A program made the position numbers and the translations under genes. Shown here piece after piece: positions 13,481 through 25,493 of a DNA stretch of 64,000 bases. Numbering within the stretch: position 1 is the stretch's first letter; the number at the start of each line of letters is the position of its first letter. The notes under the pieces are model-generated. The model saw nothing but the letters and a program-made list of their open reading frames with translations. It made no database searches and was not told the origin of the DNA. The DNA is from Anoplolepis gracilipes (taxonomy: Eukaryota; Arthropoda; Insecta; Hymenoptera; Formicidae), in contig NC_132978.1 of the NCBI RefSeq assembly GCF_047496725.1, forward strand, positions 2,433,001 through 2,497,000. Reading direction: 5' to 3'.

Positions 13481-14379
13481 TTAGATTACATAAAAAATAC
13501 CTTAACGCGCTCTTTATTTCCTTATTAAATGACATAAAGTTGATATAATTCCTTATTTTGAAAGATATTACGCTCTCTTGCTTCAATATTTTTATATTTT
13601 TACATTTTATATTTATATTCCAAAATAAAATTCTCATCGAAAAGAGAGGTTTGATAAGACTTGACGTATCAAGCAACATTTGCCGAAAGTAAATCGGTTA
13701 TATATCTGACACGAATTGAATTTGATTACAACCGACATTTATCTGACGTACGAAATTTAAAGTAATTTAAAGTACTTATTTAAGCGAGTAATAACAATTA
13801 TAATATACATCATATAGTGCTCCTTGTTTTCTGGTCGTTGATTTCAATCCCAAGGCATATTCCTCCCTCGGTTTTGCACTCAAGCACCGAGTCGCAGTAA
13901 CTCCGAAACTTCGGACAGCCCAATCACTCCTGTTAAGCTGCAGGCAGCGAATGTTGCGACCGATAAATCCCCTGATATAATGGACACGTACAATGGGGAT
14001 AGTTTCCAATATTCACTAGATATTGCCACTTCTTATATACAAGATAGATAGCATTATATATTCATAGTAATGAATAATGTTGCTCATTTCGAATCTAGAG
14101 CACTTTGGCAAAAGAGAGATCAATTTTTGAGAGAGGAATAATTGTGATGCTTAATAATAGTTCTCTCTCATCATTATTTCGAAAAGGGTCATAAAGTCAA
14201 CATACAACAAATACCTCGGTCCATTGCTCTAAGATGTTTCCATTTAACGTATTGATTGACTTACAGTCGACAACGTGACGAGTCGAAACCGTATCAATTG
14301 TACACTAAAAGCGAGAACGTGACCGCTACTAGAGATATTTCGTGCTTTATCGACGCGGCATTATCGTTTCGCGATATAT
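13481..14379. other. AT-rich to mixed non-coding stretch
   Basis: Nothing beyond AT-rich non-coding sequence is visible up to the large inverted repeat. Confidence 0.45.
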
Positions 14380-14383
14380 ACAA

Positions 14384-15128
14384 ATTATTTAAAAAGTTTC
14401 CCCTCTGTTTAATTTGTAACCGACTAATCTCTTAAAAAAATGTCAAAAGTTTGTTTTCATGGGGGATCTATGAGTGCGATAAATTCAACAATGTCGCTTC
14501 ATCCCTTTTATTGAGATACTATCCCTTTAAGACTCTTAAATGGCAATAGGGGATCAAGTGGCACATCATTTTAAACATTTTTTTTTATTCACTTTGCAAC
14601 CGTCTTTATTTTAATTTGAGTGGATATTTTTTTATTTTTAACTGAAAGACAAATTGCACTTGAGAGTTTTAGGTATCAAAAAAACGTTTTTTACAAAAAA
14701 TGTGAAATATCGAAATAATTGTCTTTGTTATTATTTAGCAAACAGCAAAGAATATTTTGTATATTTGCTACAATAAAAGAAACTGTGAAAAGAAAGTAAA
14801 TAAATTCTATTCTAATTTGGTATATTTCATATTTTTTGCATTTTCAAACGTGATTTCTCGAGAAATATCCATTCAAATTAAAAAGAAAAAAAAAACAAAC
14901 ACGGTTGAAAGAGAATCACAAGATTTAATAAATGATAAAACAATATGACTTGACCCCTATTGCCGCTTAAGATTTTTAAAAGGGTAGTTACCCCGATGAA
15001 GAGGATGAAATGGCAACGTTAAATTTTCCGCATTCATACGTTCCCTTTGAAAACAAAGTTGACTTTTTTTGGCATTTTTTGCAAAAATTAGTCACAAAAT
15101 AAACAGAGTGGAAACTTTTCAAATAAAC
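14384..15128. repeat. Long inverted repeat (fold-back element or long hairpin), about 745 bp
   Basis: The left arm (14384-14742) aligns along its whole length with the reverse complement of the right arm (14764-15128). Only about 20 bp separate the arms. Matched blocks keep a constant coordinate sum of about 29,490-29,530, showing one continuous palindrome. Blocks are: 14391-14400 with 15111-15120 (AAAAGTTTC core); 14497-14504 with 15003-15010 (TTCATCC); 14542-14558 with 14949-14964 (GGCAATAGGGG); 14613-14629 with 14863-14879 (AATTTGAGTGGATATTT, one mismatch); 14731-14742 with 14764-14776 next to the loop. By eye the arms are diverged, with substitutions and small indels. A TA microsatellite abuts the right end. 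It encodes no protein. It may be a palindromic MITE/foldback transposon, or a hairpin-RNA locus if transcribed. Confidence 0.8.
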
Positions 15129-15134
15129 ACTCCA

Positions 15135-15139
15135 TATGT

Positions 15140-15194
<55 letters not shown>

Positions 15195-15203
15195 CATATA
15201 TAC
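15135..15203. repeat. (TA)n-rich microsatellite with CA interruptions
   Basis: TACATACATACA grades into a long TA run. It sits directly beside the large inverted repeat. Confidence 0.9.
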
Positions 15204-15567
15204 TACAAGAGAAGTATTATATATAAGCGGCCATCGAAGTTCTGGTACAGGGCGAGATTCTACAGGATCGGCGCCGGCTTGCCGCTGTGTTTCTCATCTA
15301 CCGCCGTGTGTAGTCACTATCCAGGCGAAAGAGAGGGGGTTGGTTGGCGGTCTCGGGAACACCGGAGATTCCCAGCAGGTTCTCCCAACTAACCTATCGG
15401 TTTCTGGCCGGCTGCCCCGCTTAATGGGAATTGAGAACTTTCGACTCCGGACGCGCGATAATTCATCGCTCTCTCGCTCTCGTAGCTGGCGGCCAGCGTA
15501 TGCCCTTACCGTTACGTGCCGACCTTCGACTCGTATATACGTACATACATACGATGTACGTACGCCA

Positions 15568-15605
<38 letters not shown>

Positions 15606-16060
15606 AACGACGAGGATAAGTGGTGAACGAGGATGGCTCCTGTGGATCCGCTGCCGCCGCAGGCGGGTGCGAAGATACGAGCCAATTGCGGGAGTCGGAG
15701 TTGGCCTCTCTTGTACTCCTCGACATCCGCGGATGCAGTCGGCAAACGAGTTTACCGAAGCGTGTCTGTATCCGCCACCTTCTGTCTCGTTCGCTTACCC
15801 TCCTCGCATCCCTTCCCGACCTTTCTCGCTCTTAACTATTTCTCGTTCGTTACCGCGACAGAAGATGCGCCCCCCCCCCTCCTCTAAACTATTTCTCGTC
15901 TTCTCTCTCTTCTTCAGTATATTTCTATCGAGATGCGAACGATATCGCATTGTAACAGGACGTATAGAAAAGATTTCTTTGTTTATCTCTAAGACTACGA
16001 TAATTATTTTTTCTTCCAATTTCTTGCGCTTTCGATATCATATATTTTTGGGCTAAACTA
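15204..16060. other. CpG-rich block, no supported gene
   Basis: GC- and CpG-rich sequence in which the longest open frame of the window runs. The frame starts inside the TA repeat, crosses the GAC repeat and ends in polypyrimidine sequence, so it is not accepted as coding. A C run lies near 15869-15880. Confidence 0.4.
15566..15613. repeat. (GAC)n trinucleotide repeat
   Basis: About 16 GAC units with one AAC variant. The translation depends on frame (Thr, Asp or Arg runs), so it does not show coding. Confidence 0.9.
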
Positions 16061-17700
16061 AACTCTTTTGTGTGTGATATAAAAAGAGACAAAATCTTTC
16101 GTTCCTTGATGTGTTGGTTTCTTAACTTACATTAAACATTATATTATAATTATAATTCGGATTTATGAATTACTTTAAATACCTTGTATTCTACGATCTA
16201 CTGTGACTCGAGGGAGAGGTTTAGAAATTACTGAAACGACACTATTTTATATAATGTGCAATGCAAGTTTTATTAAGAGAACCTGGAAAACATACGTCTT
16301 AAATTATTGCAAGTTGGACGGGCCGTTAACTCGCGTTGATGTCGTTTCACCTGTTTTATAGGCCGAGTAACGAGGAGCAACTTGTCCGCGTTTACGAGCT
16401 TCTCTAGATTCTATTGCACTCCGGCATTTGTTGTAAAACGATGACCATAAGTTTAACGGTATAATTACTTTCCCGATATTCACACGGCATGAATATCTTA
16501 CGACATTACGACCATATAATTCGTGAGAGCATTAACAGATTAATAAATCCCTTGTTATTCTAACGAGCGTGATTATACCACTTTGTCGCGATAAGCGATA
16601 AAGAATAAGCGAAAAAAAAAATCTAAAGCTAAAATATATAAATATACTAATAAAATTGAAAAATAATTTTATTAAAAAAAATAATATTTATCACGTTGTC
16701 ATTTTTAAATTTTACATCCCGTAAAATGTGAAAATTCTTTTCTCCTATTTTATTTATATGTTATTGATTGTGTTTTTGTTGGCCTTCAGTGGTACTCACG
16801 AATTATTAGCTTCCAATTCCAAAGAATCATCCATCCTCGCTCTCTAAGCCTTTAGAGCGTTCATCCCTCATCTCCGTCTCTCCGTATCTTGGAAGCCCTC
16901 TCACGTTACAGCAGAGAACCGTGGATATTATTTCCTCATAAAGACGATCGAACAGCGTTCCTCGATAATGCAACGAGAAAGCCGATCCGTCTGTTCGTTG
17001 AATGCTGGAAACAAGACGGACATGAAGGTAATTTCTTCTACCTCGCGCGTACAGCCTTATTAAAAGGGACGCGCAACGAGATTATCGCGAGTTATCTAGT
17101 TGGTTAGTTCGTCTCAAAGTTACTCGCGGGACGAATAGCGAGAGCTACGAGAGAAGGAGATCGGAGGGAAAACGCGACAGGAGGATCGGTAGGTTTGGGG
17201 CGGATGACTTTACTCGTTAAGCAAGCCCCGAGGCTATTCGGCTCACCTAAAGATTCTATACCTGCATCCATTTCCCGCTTCTACCCCGGTTCAGCCCCTC
17301 CTTGTGTCGTCGTCGTCGTATTCCGTCAAGGACCTCGCGTCTCCGCGTTTCTCCGAGTCAAAACGTTCTCCGTTCCCTCCCTCTGTCGCGGTACCCACAT
17401 GAGCTAACTCCTTCTCGACGATCGAGCTTGCATAATGGATGACGGAGGACAGACGGAAGCAGAGGAGAGAGAAATAGATGAGAGAAGAAAGGAGAGAGGG
17501 GGGGGGGAGGAAGATTAATTCGGTGAAACCTCTATCCGCGCGTTAGATCTCCCAACAGCTCCTCCCAACTCTCCTCCGGATAATGTATCGACGGGATAAA
17601 CCTACCGATTTGAGCGAGTCAATTCATCGTCCGAGCTGCCAGACAAAGCGGAATAACCCCACATCGAGTGGCGACAAACGAGAAAATGGCTCTATTAACT
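16061..17700. other. Non-coding: AT-rich then CpG-rich
   Basis: 16061-16800 is AT-rich. It contains a small perfect hairpin, GATATTCA-loop-TGAATATC, near 16478-16500. 16801-17700 is CpG-rich, with a G run of about ten near 17501-17510. No gene is supported. Confidence 0.45.
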
Positions 17701-17900
17701 CATAATATTTAATTAAAACGACTTTTATAAAAGCATCTTTTGATACATTATTTTTCCACGTAGGAAAAAAAAAAAAAAAGAGTAATTTTTTATAGCGTAC
17801 AATTACGAAATAAGGTCTTCAGAAGCAATTAATTTTTTTATAAATTTTTTTACGTGAGAATAATATTTCTATAACATAATCGTTTTAATTTTATAAAAAT
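17701..17900. repeat. Probable degenerate short inverted repeat (MITE-like)
   Basis: AATTAAAACGA near 17711-17721 recurs inverted as TCGTTTTAATT near 17880-17890. A second pair containing ACGTA flanked by A/T runs lies inside it, and the centre is near 17800. Arms are diverged and AT-rich, so part of the match may be chance. Confidence 0.35.
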
Positions 17901-19166
17901 CAATTTTAATAAAAAAAACTTGGCTTGAAAAGTGTGCTACATTTAAAATTTTAAATTCTCCTTTTACAAAAGAATATTTAATTAATCTTTCCATAGACCA
18001 GAAGTTAATAATAACATTTGTTTAGAAATACGAAAATTCATATTTCACAGGCACATCTTTATATATTGTTGACACGCGGTTCTTAAATTCAAGAGCATCA
18101 CCGAGATTGATGCATTTTTAGAATATGAGAATGAGTACAACCTTGCAATATCGTTCTACGAGTACGAGAAACCTCTTTCTAATTTTCTGATGGCCCCGCA
18201 ATCTAAACGAGCCGTAGAAAGCGGAACTCACTTTACTGTTTCCGCACTTTCAGCGCGCTGTGCACTCTCGCCGCATGTGCGAATACTTTGCGGCCACGAA
18301 GTACAGCGGCTGCATAAGTATATATACCCCGAGAGAAGTAGTACTCATTCACGGGACGCCGATAATCCGTACAGTTATCTTTCTCTCCGACCCGGAAATG
18401 ACGTTATACGAAAGAGAGAAATTCGAGCCCTTACCTTCGCTCTCATTCGAATGCCGACTCGTATATCACGTTTCGTTAACGTTGCCGGTCGGATAATATT
18501 ACCGTACATCGGTATGGCGAATGACAAAAAGGTTTTAATGAGCGCGATCATCATTGACGTCGCAAAGTCAAATTTAAATTGCACGCGCGACCGACGCGAC
18601 GGATGAATCTATCGAACGGTAATAAAAAACGGGCGGTTAATAAAGATACCTCGTCCGGATAATTGATACTTCTGCGAACGTGGAACGAGGTCGACGACGA
18701 CGACGAGAAGGATGGAAACGACGACGGCGGCGATACGTCAAAAACATTCGACCGATCTACCGCGCGCGGGGAATGAGGGGAGAAGCGAGAGACTAATGAA
18801 ACGCCGGCGCATTGAAAAATGTCATTTACCCTGCGCATACATCGTCGATCTCCATCGTCGCGTAGTAAAATATCGGGTTGAGAGTCTGTTCAAAGGGGAG
18901 AGAGAGAAAGGAGAGACGGCGAGTCCAAACACACATCGACGCTGACCTGTCTCGCGTCGGGTTATCGTATTTTTAAATTCGCGCAGGATTCGTCGCGAAG
19001 AGAGAGACGAGAACCATCATCGTCACCACCACCAGCACCGACACCGGTGGATAGCGTAGGCACGCGATAATTGTGGATAATTCTCGGCGTCGCGTGCCAC
19101 CCGCTTCCTCCCGTCCTCCCTAATTATATGTCTCCCAGCCCTTCCGGCGTTCTCGCGCACATTTCA
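17901..19166. other. AT-rich then CpG-rich non-coding stretch
   Basis: 17901-18180 is AT-rich. 18181-19166 is CpG-rich and holds the candidate exon at 18254-18496. The remainder is Arg-codon-rich in all frames because of CGA/CGC words and shows no domain. Confidence 0.4.
18254..18496 (+). other. Candidate coding exon (unverified)
   Basis: TTTACTGTTTCCGCACTTTCAG at 18232-18253 is a good 3' splice-site match. A frame then stays open for 80 codons to a TAA at 18496. The translation is varied, with parts such as CEYFAATKYSGCISIYTPRE and FLSDPEMTLYEREKFEPLP. An overlapping frame (18190-18606, 138 codons from an ATG) competes for the same DNA, so at most one is real. No family is recognised and no donor or polyadenylation signal was established. 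Confidence 0.18.
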
Positions 19167-19247
19167 TATACACACATACGTAGATATATGTATATAGATA
19201 TACGTATATATATATATGTGTATATATATATATATACATACATATAG
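19167..19247. repeat. TA/CA/TG mixed microsatellite
   Basis: Interrupted alternating purine-pyrimidine repeat (TATA, CACA, TGTG words). Confidence 0.85.
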
Positions 19248-20160
19248 GTCTCGACGCTTCCAACGAGAGAAACCGCACTAGTGGTGGAAACATGTAAGCC
19301 CTTCAGTCAGCACAAACGGGAGAGCGAACAAAGGGAGAATAGGATGTAGGATGTCCTTATCGACAGGACAACCAATATAATCATCCGCATTCCATACCAT
19401 GTTACGTACATGTGATTCACATATCAATCAGGCATGTAAAACGTGTCCGGATAAGAAAGAATTAATTATCAATAAATATTAACTTATTAGAATGTTAGAT
19501 TATATGCATATATGTACTTGTTGAATTACAATTTTTATATTAATAAGTAATTCGATTTATTTCATTGTACAGCTTTATCTCATTTTTGCGAATAAATTGA
19601 TATTATATAAATATCGTATTTAAAGTTCATAATACGAAAAGAAAAGTTACTCGCGAAATTAATCAAATATTTTAATCATTTTATAAAATCCAACGAGAGA
19701 AACCGTTTCATTTTTCTAAAAAAAATAACAAAATAAAAAAATGAACATATGTATATACAAAAATAGATTTTTTAAATATTATCACATATTATCGGAAATA
19801 TTACAAAAATTTTACGAAAATTATTCATATAATAATATTTCTGGAATAATACATATTTCTAAATATATTACATAAAGTCTTCGAAACATTTTGGTCTTTC
19901 AGTTTCGTGAATCATTATATATATAATTACTGTGCAAGACGGAAATGACTTTTATAATATGTTAAAAATAAGTATATAAAAATTTAAATTTTCAAAAAAT
20001 ATCAAATTAACTTTATAATCCGAAAATGTATATCCAAGAATTCAATATTAATTTTAATTAACGGCATACAAGATCTATGTATATAAAGATTGGTAAAATA
20101 TTTGGCACATTTTATTTTTAATTTATTCCAACGATTATCACAAAAATAATACATCACGAC
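19248..20160. other. AT-rich non-coding stretch with a repeated 17-bp word
   Basis: TCCAACGAGAGAAACCG occurs at 19259-19275 and again exactly at 19689-19705. The rest is AT-rich with frequent stops. Confidence 0.45.
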
Positions 20161-20835
20161 GAGATATTTAAAGCAGCAGGCACTCGCAAATAATTCCTGT
20201 CACAAAGTCGTCCGCCAGACGAGAGAAACGAGACGGATAATGACTTAAACCATACGAGAAGCCAGTCACGATGGCGCGAATGTAAAATATTTCATTTAGA
20301 GAGGAGCGCAGCTCGCCGGCTGGCTAGCAGTTTAACGAAACCGTAAAGAAAAAAACTCTCGTAAAAGTCCGCGGAAAATCTATTCCGCCACTCGCTTAAA
20401 TTCTACCCTGCGTCTAATAGACCCGGACGAAGAGAACAAACGGCGGATACAAAGGTCGGTGAAGACCCCAAAACGCTCTCCTTCAAACGCGATTCGCGCG
20501 CGCATAGCTCGAAAGTAATTCCAAAAGTTTCTCCGCCCCGAAGACGGGTAAACGGCACAAAGGATTTATTCGGAATGTCAAAGAGGAAGAGAGAGAGAAG
20601 ACGGCGGAGAACTGTTTCTCTACTCGCGCGTACGTTGCGGATTTGTACATTTGTAAGATAACATCCGACATTCAATCTCTTTATCTCGAGATACCTTATG
20701 ATTGAAAGCCATGTACTTTGTAACTGCGTCAGTCACATTTTGACATTTTATTAACGATATTCTTATAAAACCGTTTTATAAAACTTGCATCTTTGATATC
20801 ATCACAGAGAAATAACAAAAATTTCAAATATCGAT

Positions 20836-20891
<56 letters not shown>

Positions 20892-21896
20892 CAATACATT
20901 TCTTTATATCAATCTATGAATAGAAATAGTATCGTTTTCTATCATTTTGCAAATAAAAAGTTTTAAAAAATTTGTAAATACATGTCTATCTATCTCTTTT
21001 TAAATGAATTCTTTTCGCACTAACAATAAGCGTCATCCTGTTGTTACTCTCTCATCTTGTCTACATGTTTCGTTTAGTAATCTATCTCTTTCATCGTTCT
21101 ACGTTGACTCGTCGCGCAGGTCAGGGGCCAGACATGCGAGTCCGACGCCAGTGCAATTGCATGTAATTATTCTAATTCGTGGTACGCAAGTCCAGGGCTC
21201 GCATTCGAATGCATTTACCGCATCACTTTTTGCTTTTTCTCGCCAATTCCATGGTATGGGTGCTGAATGGCAAATCATTGCCGCACGTGATACACGCATC
21301 GAATTAACTTGGCGCGCGCATCCATAAAAACGAAAAATTTTAAAGGCAAAACTGAAAAAAAGATCCATGTCGTTGGATTCTAACTCTCGAGATCGTTTCG
21401 CGTAAAATATTAGGCTTGCAAGCAACTTTGATAATTAAATATCTTTCTGATTACAATAAATTACTATTGTATTATGCCAATCGCGCATGTGAGCCTAATG
21501 TAAACCAAGCGTAAGGTTAACATTGACATCGCGACGATGCTGTTACATTGTTACATATGTCGGTTAAACGGTGCGCGGGGATAAACTGTTTATAAGCAGC
21601 GAGCAATATGTAATTACCCTCCGACGGGGACAGGCGGATAACGTCGAATCCGCGAACGTTTTCATTTCGGCAGCAAGCGGCATGTATGTATGTTAGCTCG
21701 ACCGGCCGGTCTAATGGATTTGCTTTTACCTGAAATTGAATTATAACGCTGTAGCAGTTTGCGGCTTTGCCGCGTAACAAGATTTAATAAAGCACGCCCG
21801 CGCGCGTAATAATATGGTGCAGTAATAACATATGCAGTACATTACTGCGATATACATATCCCACGTGGATATACATATATCAGTGCATGGACGCGT

Positions 21897-21900
<4 letters not shown>
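20161..21900. other. Mixed non-coding stretch
   Basis: CpG-rich 20161-20680, AT-rich 20700-21000, mixed afterwards. Open frames are short and unrecognised. It contains one long TA microsatellite. Confidence 0.45.
20840..20888. repeat. (TA)n microsatellite
   Basis: About 48 bp of uninterrupted alternating T and A. Confidence 0.92.
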
Positions 21901-21956
<56 letters not shown>

Positions 21957-21972
21957 GAGAGAAGAGGAGAGA
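21901..21972. repeat. (GA)n microsatellite
   Basis: Twenty-five perfect GA units (21901-21950), followed by GA/GGA-rich imperfect repeat. Confidence 0.92.
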
Positions 21973-22389
21973 TATTACTGGCGCCGGGGTCCTCCAAAAT
22001 TGCGACGCGTCGTCGACACTCTGTTATTCAGACATCGCGCACGCGCTTTCGCGACATCCGTCTCGTCGTTCGCGCAAAGGAAACGCGCGAACTTGCGATC
22101 TTATTTAGCGTACAATTTCATTTTGCACCGTCGCGTGTGGATCGACCGCGTGCGCTCGTTCTGTCTCCGTTAAGTCCGGGGACTATCGCCGGCAATCCTC
22201 TCGCAAAGACGTAACGTCGTAACGTCTTGGAAGGCGCCTCGCTGTCTTATTTCTACGGATTGCGCGATCTCAATGTAGAATACGAAAAACCAGCGAACGC
22301 TAGGAAAGAGAGAGAAGAACGGAACTTGAGCAAAGCACACGGAATGCTCCGAATTACCCTCGTCGACCGCATCGGGCGGTGCTCATAGT
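21973..22389. other. CpG-rich non-coding stretch
   Basis: High CG-word density. A 113-codon frame running through the GA repeat is an artefact of that repeat. No other signal is seen. Confidence 0.45.
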
Positions 22390-22391
22390 TA

Positions 22392-22686
22392 CACACAGTG
22401 TCCGCGAAAGAGCACTATATTTATATTTAGAAAAAATTTAACAATTTTTTCTTTTAATTTTGTGACAATTTTGTAAAAATCCATAATTTGTAGCAAACTG
22501 ATCATTTTTACGTTAAAATTTCTCTTAAGATCAATTTTTTTAAAATTAAAATTAACTGGAAAACTTTTTGAACAAAGAATCAAGTCTTTAATCTTTATAT
22601 TTAACAATAATAAATATTCTGCCATTATAAAACTATCATTAATTTTTCTTTAGTATTCGCTAATATATCCTCGACGACACCCTGTA
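22392..22686. mobile_element. MITE-like non-autonomous DNA element, about 295 bp
   Basis: The element starts CACACAGTGTC (22392-22402) and ends GACACCCTGTA (22676-22686). The reverse complement of the end, TACAGGGTGTC, matches the start at 8 of 11 positions. Each end is flanked by the dinucleotide TA (22390-22391 and 22687-22688), as expected for a TA target-site duplication. The interior is AT-rich, non-coding and weakly complementary between halves, and it contrasts with CpG-rich DNA on both sides. Small size, terminal inverted repeats and TA flanks fit a Tc1/mariner-type MITE. The superfamily is inferred from the TA alone. Confidence 0.55.
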
Positions 22687-22688
22687 TA

Positions 22689-24497
22689 CAAGCGCCGGAC
22701 AACCAGGAGGAAGAGACAGATGGATTCGGACCGACGAGCAACATGTCGTGAGAAAAAGACAAGGAGGAAAGGGCGGAGAGAAGGGTGAATAGATGTAGAA
22801 TGGCAGTTTAGCGGAGATGGGTTGCTAGGAGGAAGAAAGCAAGGAAAGGAAGATCAGGAAGGAACACGTAATTCCGGGGGGCTTAGCGCGTCCCAATTTT
22901 CGGGCCAGTAAATTCCAATAACGTCCAATGCCCTTAAACTCTTCGTACATCACATCGTCTCTTGAACCAGCGATCGATTTATAACCGAGAAATTCGAGTT
23001 ATCGATACCTATCGGCACCCCCGTACGCTCCCCCGCAAGCTCTTCGTAGGAATAAAGACGCGCGCCAGCCAAAGTCTCAGACAATGATTTATGAGTCATT
23101 GAGGAAGCCATTCTGACCGTATATACGATTTTCATCGCGAGTCTATCCGCGGCTTTAATGACGCGAATGGATGAAAAAACGGAGGAGAGAAAAAAAGAGA
23201 CGCGTGTCGAACCACAGTCAGTCAGTTAGTTATCGAATTTTATTTCTTCTATTCTTTTTCGTTACGAAAAACAAGCAACCGGAATTCAAGTTTTCAAGTA
23301 TCGTCCTTGGGAAGCAGAGACGCGGAGAATCAACGAAACCTCAGTTAACTTTAACTGCTATTTATGGGCACGACTGTACGTCTGTCGGTTGGCATGTGCG
23401 AATTTCTCATTCTTTTTTACGATCTAGCTCTTACATCTTTCCCACTCTCTACCGTACACAACTAGAGAGTTTTATAAATTATAAGAGTTCTCCCCGTCTC
23501 TCTACCAAGAGCCTTTGTCGCGAGCTTCGGAACCAGCGGCTTTCAATCAATGACCGAGTAAGATCGAATTTCCGGCGTTTTCTTGCCTCTTGTCCTGTAC
23601 GACGATCCTGAAGAAATCGATTTAGCGGCGGGAATCGTCGAGGACGGCTGTGATAGGACCCGACGTGCGCAACCCAACCGATAGTATGTGCAGAATACCG
23701 TAATGCCACCGGACACCGCCGCGAACAACGCTAGAGCCAATAACTTACGCCACGCGCTTTGAACGGTCGTCCGGGCTTGTGGCTTCGTGACTAAATAGTA
23801 ATATCGGGAATGCTGCGGCAGCATCGCGCACACATACAAGCAAATACGTACATCTATACCTACATGCAACGTTCCTCCCTTTTGCCGCGATGCAAGAACC
23901 GCGGATTGCGACCCGCACGAAAGTGACACCAATTCGTCGATAAGGATCAAATTCGTTTGGCGCGATTGATTCTCTATCGCAGCAACCACCAGGAATTAAT
24001 TTCACCCAACGTCCTTTCAATTGAGCGTTAAAAGCTCGAGCTCCAAGATACGATGGTACGATGATATTAATTGAAATTATACGTTACATGTCACATCGTC
24101 GTATCGCTATTATAACCGAACGCAGCATAAACTTGATGATATATTCCAAGTAAATTCCTGCGTTACAAATGGCACAACACGCGGTACCATACCCACTATT
24201 AATTTCCTGTACAGCAGTGTCTAGCTAGCCAGTGGTATAATGTAGAAGTCTATGGTATCAATGTGCATCCCTCTCCACCTTTCAATGTATAAACCTATGT
24301 ATATACGGTATATGTGTGTGTACGCGTGTATAGGCGACGAGCGACGCGATGTAATACAACGCAAATCATATCAACCGCGCGAAGACAATAGAAGACCAAT
24401 TAATTGGATATAGGTCGCTAGACGATTACATCTCTCCAACCATTTCGCTGGTACGTTCGTATATAACGAGATATTCAATTCGCCCCGAAGCCACCAC
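22689..24497. other. CpG-rich non-coding block; one membrane-segment open frame
   Basis: Mixed CpG-rich sequence with no recognised gene. The minus-strand frame at 23543-23824 is entered separately. Confidence 0.4.
23543..23824 (-). other. Open frame with one predicted membrane segment (unverified)
   Basis: A minus-strand ATG at 23824 opens a 93-codon frame. A basic, Tyr-rich N terminus (RYYYLVTKPQARTT) precedes a hydrophobic stretch of about 20 residues (KLLALALFAAVSGGITVF), then a polar Ser/Arg/Lys-rich tail. The order resembles a type II membrane protein anchor. A strong donor-like GTAAGT lies inside the frame just before the hydrophobic stretch, which argues either against the frame or for an exon ending there. 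No family is recognised, and antisense of GC-rich DNA often yields Ala/Val/Leu runs. Confidence 0.15.
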
Positions 24498-24517
24498 GAG
24501 AGAGAAAGAGAGACAGA

Positions 24518-24601
<84 letters not shown>

Positions 24602-24604
24602 GAG
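24498..24604. repeat. Long compound (GA)n repeat
   Basis: About 107 bp of GA repeats with GAAA, CAGA and GGA interruptions. It is a purine-only tract on the plus strand and creates spurious Ser/Leu-rich frames on the minus strand. Confidence 0.92.
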
Positions 24605-25468
24605 GTAAAAGGACAGGTCGGAGATATCGGAGAAGTGGAATTCGGATTGGGACCGGACAAAGTGACAGTCGCAAATAACGACGACGTTTGCCCTTTGACG
24701 AGCCACTCGAGACGAATTATGTTGCCATGACCTCCCACGGATCTTCACACTACAAAGAATCGACCAATTAAGGAACTCGTGCGATTACCCGGCACGACAA
24801 CGATTGCGTCAACCCTTATAACTACGATCGAACTTGCCACATTTGCGTCCTGATTACTTTCAATACACAGATCTACCACAGAGTTTAATTTCGCAGCGAA
24901 AAACGTGTTTCACACGAGAAAAATATGCAAGGGCCTATCGTAGGTAAAATTACACGAAATTGAATCCAATGTCTTAGAAATTCCATAAAAAATATTCACA
25001 TAATAATAGAAAAAAATTAAGAGAAAGAAAGAGAGAGAAAAAGAGCGGATAAAAACAAATGTTTTTAATTTGTATATATTAGAAAAATATAATTAATATA
25101 TTTGTAAAATATTACGAGAATAAAACTTAAAAAATTATCTTCTCTCTAAATTATAAAATAAAATTGCCAAACATATTTTTTTATTTATTAATTAGTATCT
25201 ACATGTGTGTGTGTATGTGTGTGTTTCAGAGAGAAAAATATATAACGCGTAAACCTTCCGTACGCATATAGATATATCGGTAACGCAAAAACATTTCGCG
25301 AATCGATACAATCATACAATTTAATTTGCAACAAAAGCTCACGGTTTCCACAAACTGTTATCGGACATCAACTCTATCCGGAAGATGTATCGTTGCACCG
25401 GAAAACATTTGATATACCTATACCTTTAGTTCGCGGCTCATTATTCTCTCGCTCTGCCAACTTTATTT
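24605..25468. other. Mixed non-coding stretch
   Basis: AT-rich from about 24960 to 25320, with a GA/A tract near 25019-25045 and a short TG repeat at 25203-25226. Nothing else is supported. Confidence 0.45.
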
Positions 25469-25493
25469 GCGATTACTCCTATAGATGAGACTG
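25469..25493. repeat. Dispersed 25-bp word, copy 1
   Basis: GCGATTACTCCTATAGATGA followed by GACTG. It matches copy 2 at 26644-26668 in 24 of 25 positions, same orientation. Flanks do not match. Confidence 0.75.

Noticed and set aside
15136..16056. Longest open frame of the window, 306 codons, plus strand
   Set aside because: It starts inside a TA microsatellite (Tyr-Ile run), crosses the GAC repeat (Thr run) and ends in polypyrimidine sequence. It has no domain and low stop density explains it.
24371..24748. Ser/Leu-rich minus-strand open frames
   Set aside because: They are translations of the GA/CT repeat. The same applies to frames at 36721-37197 and 57063-57461.
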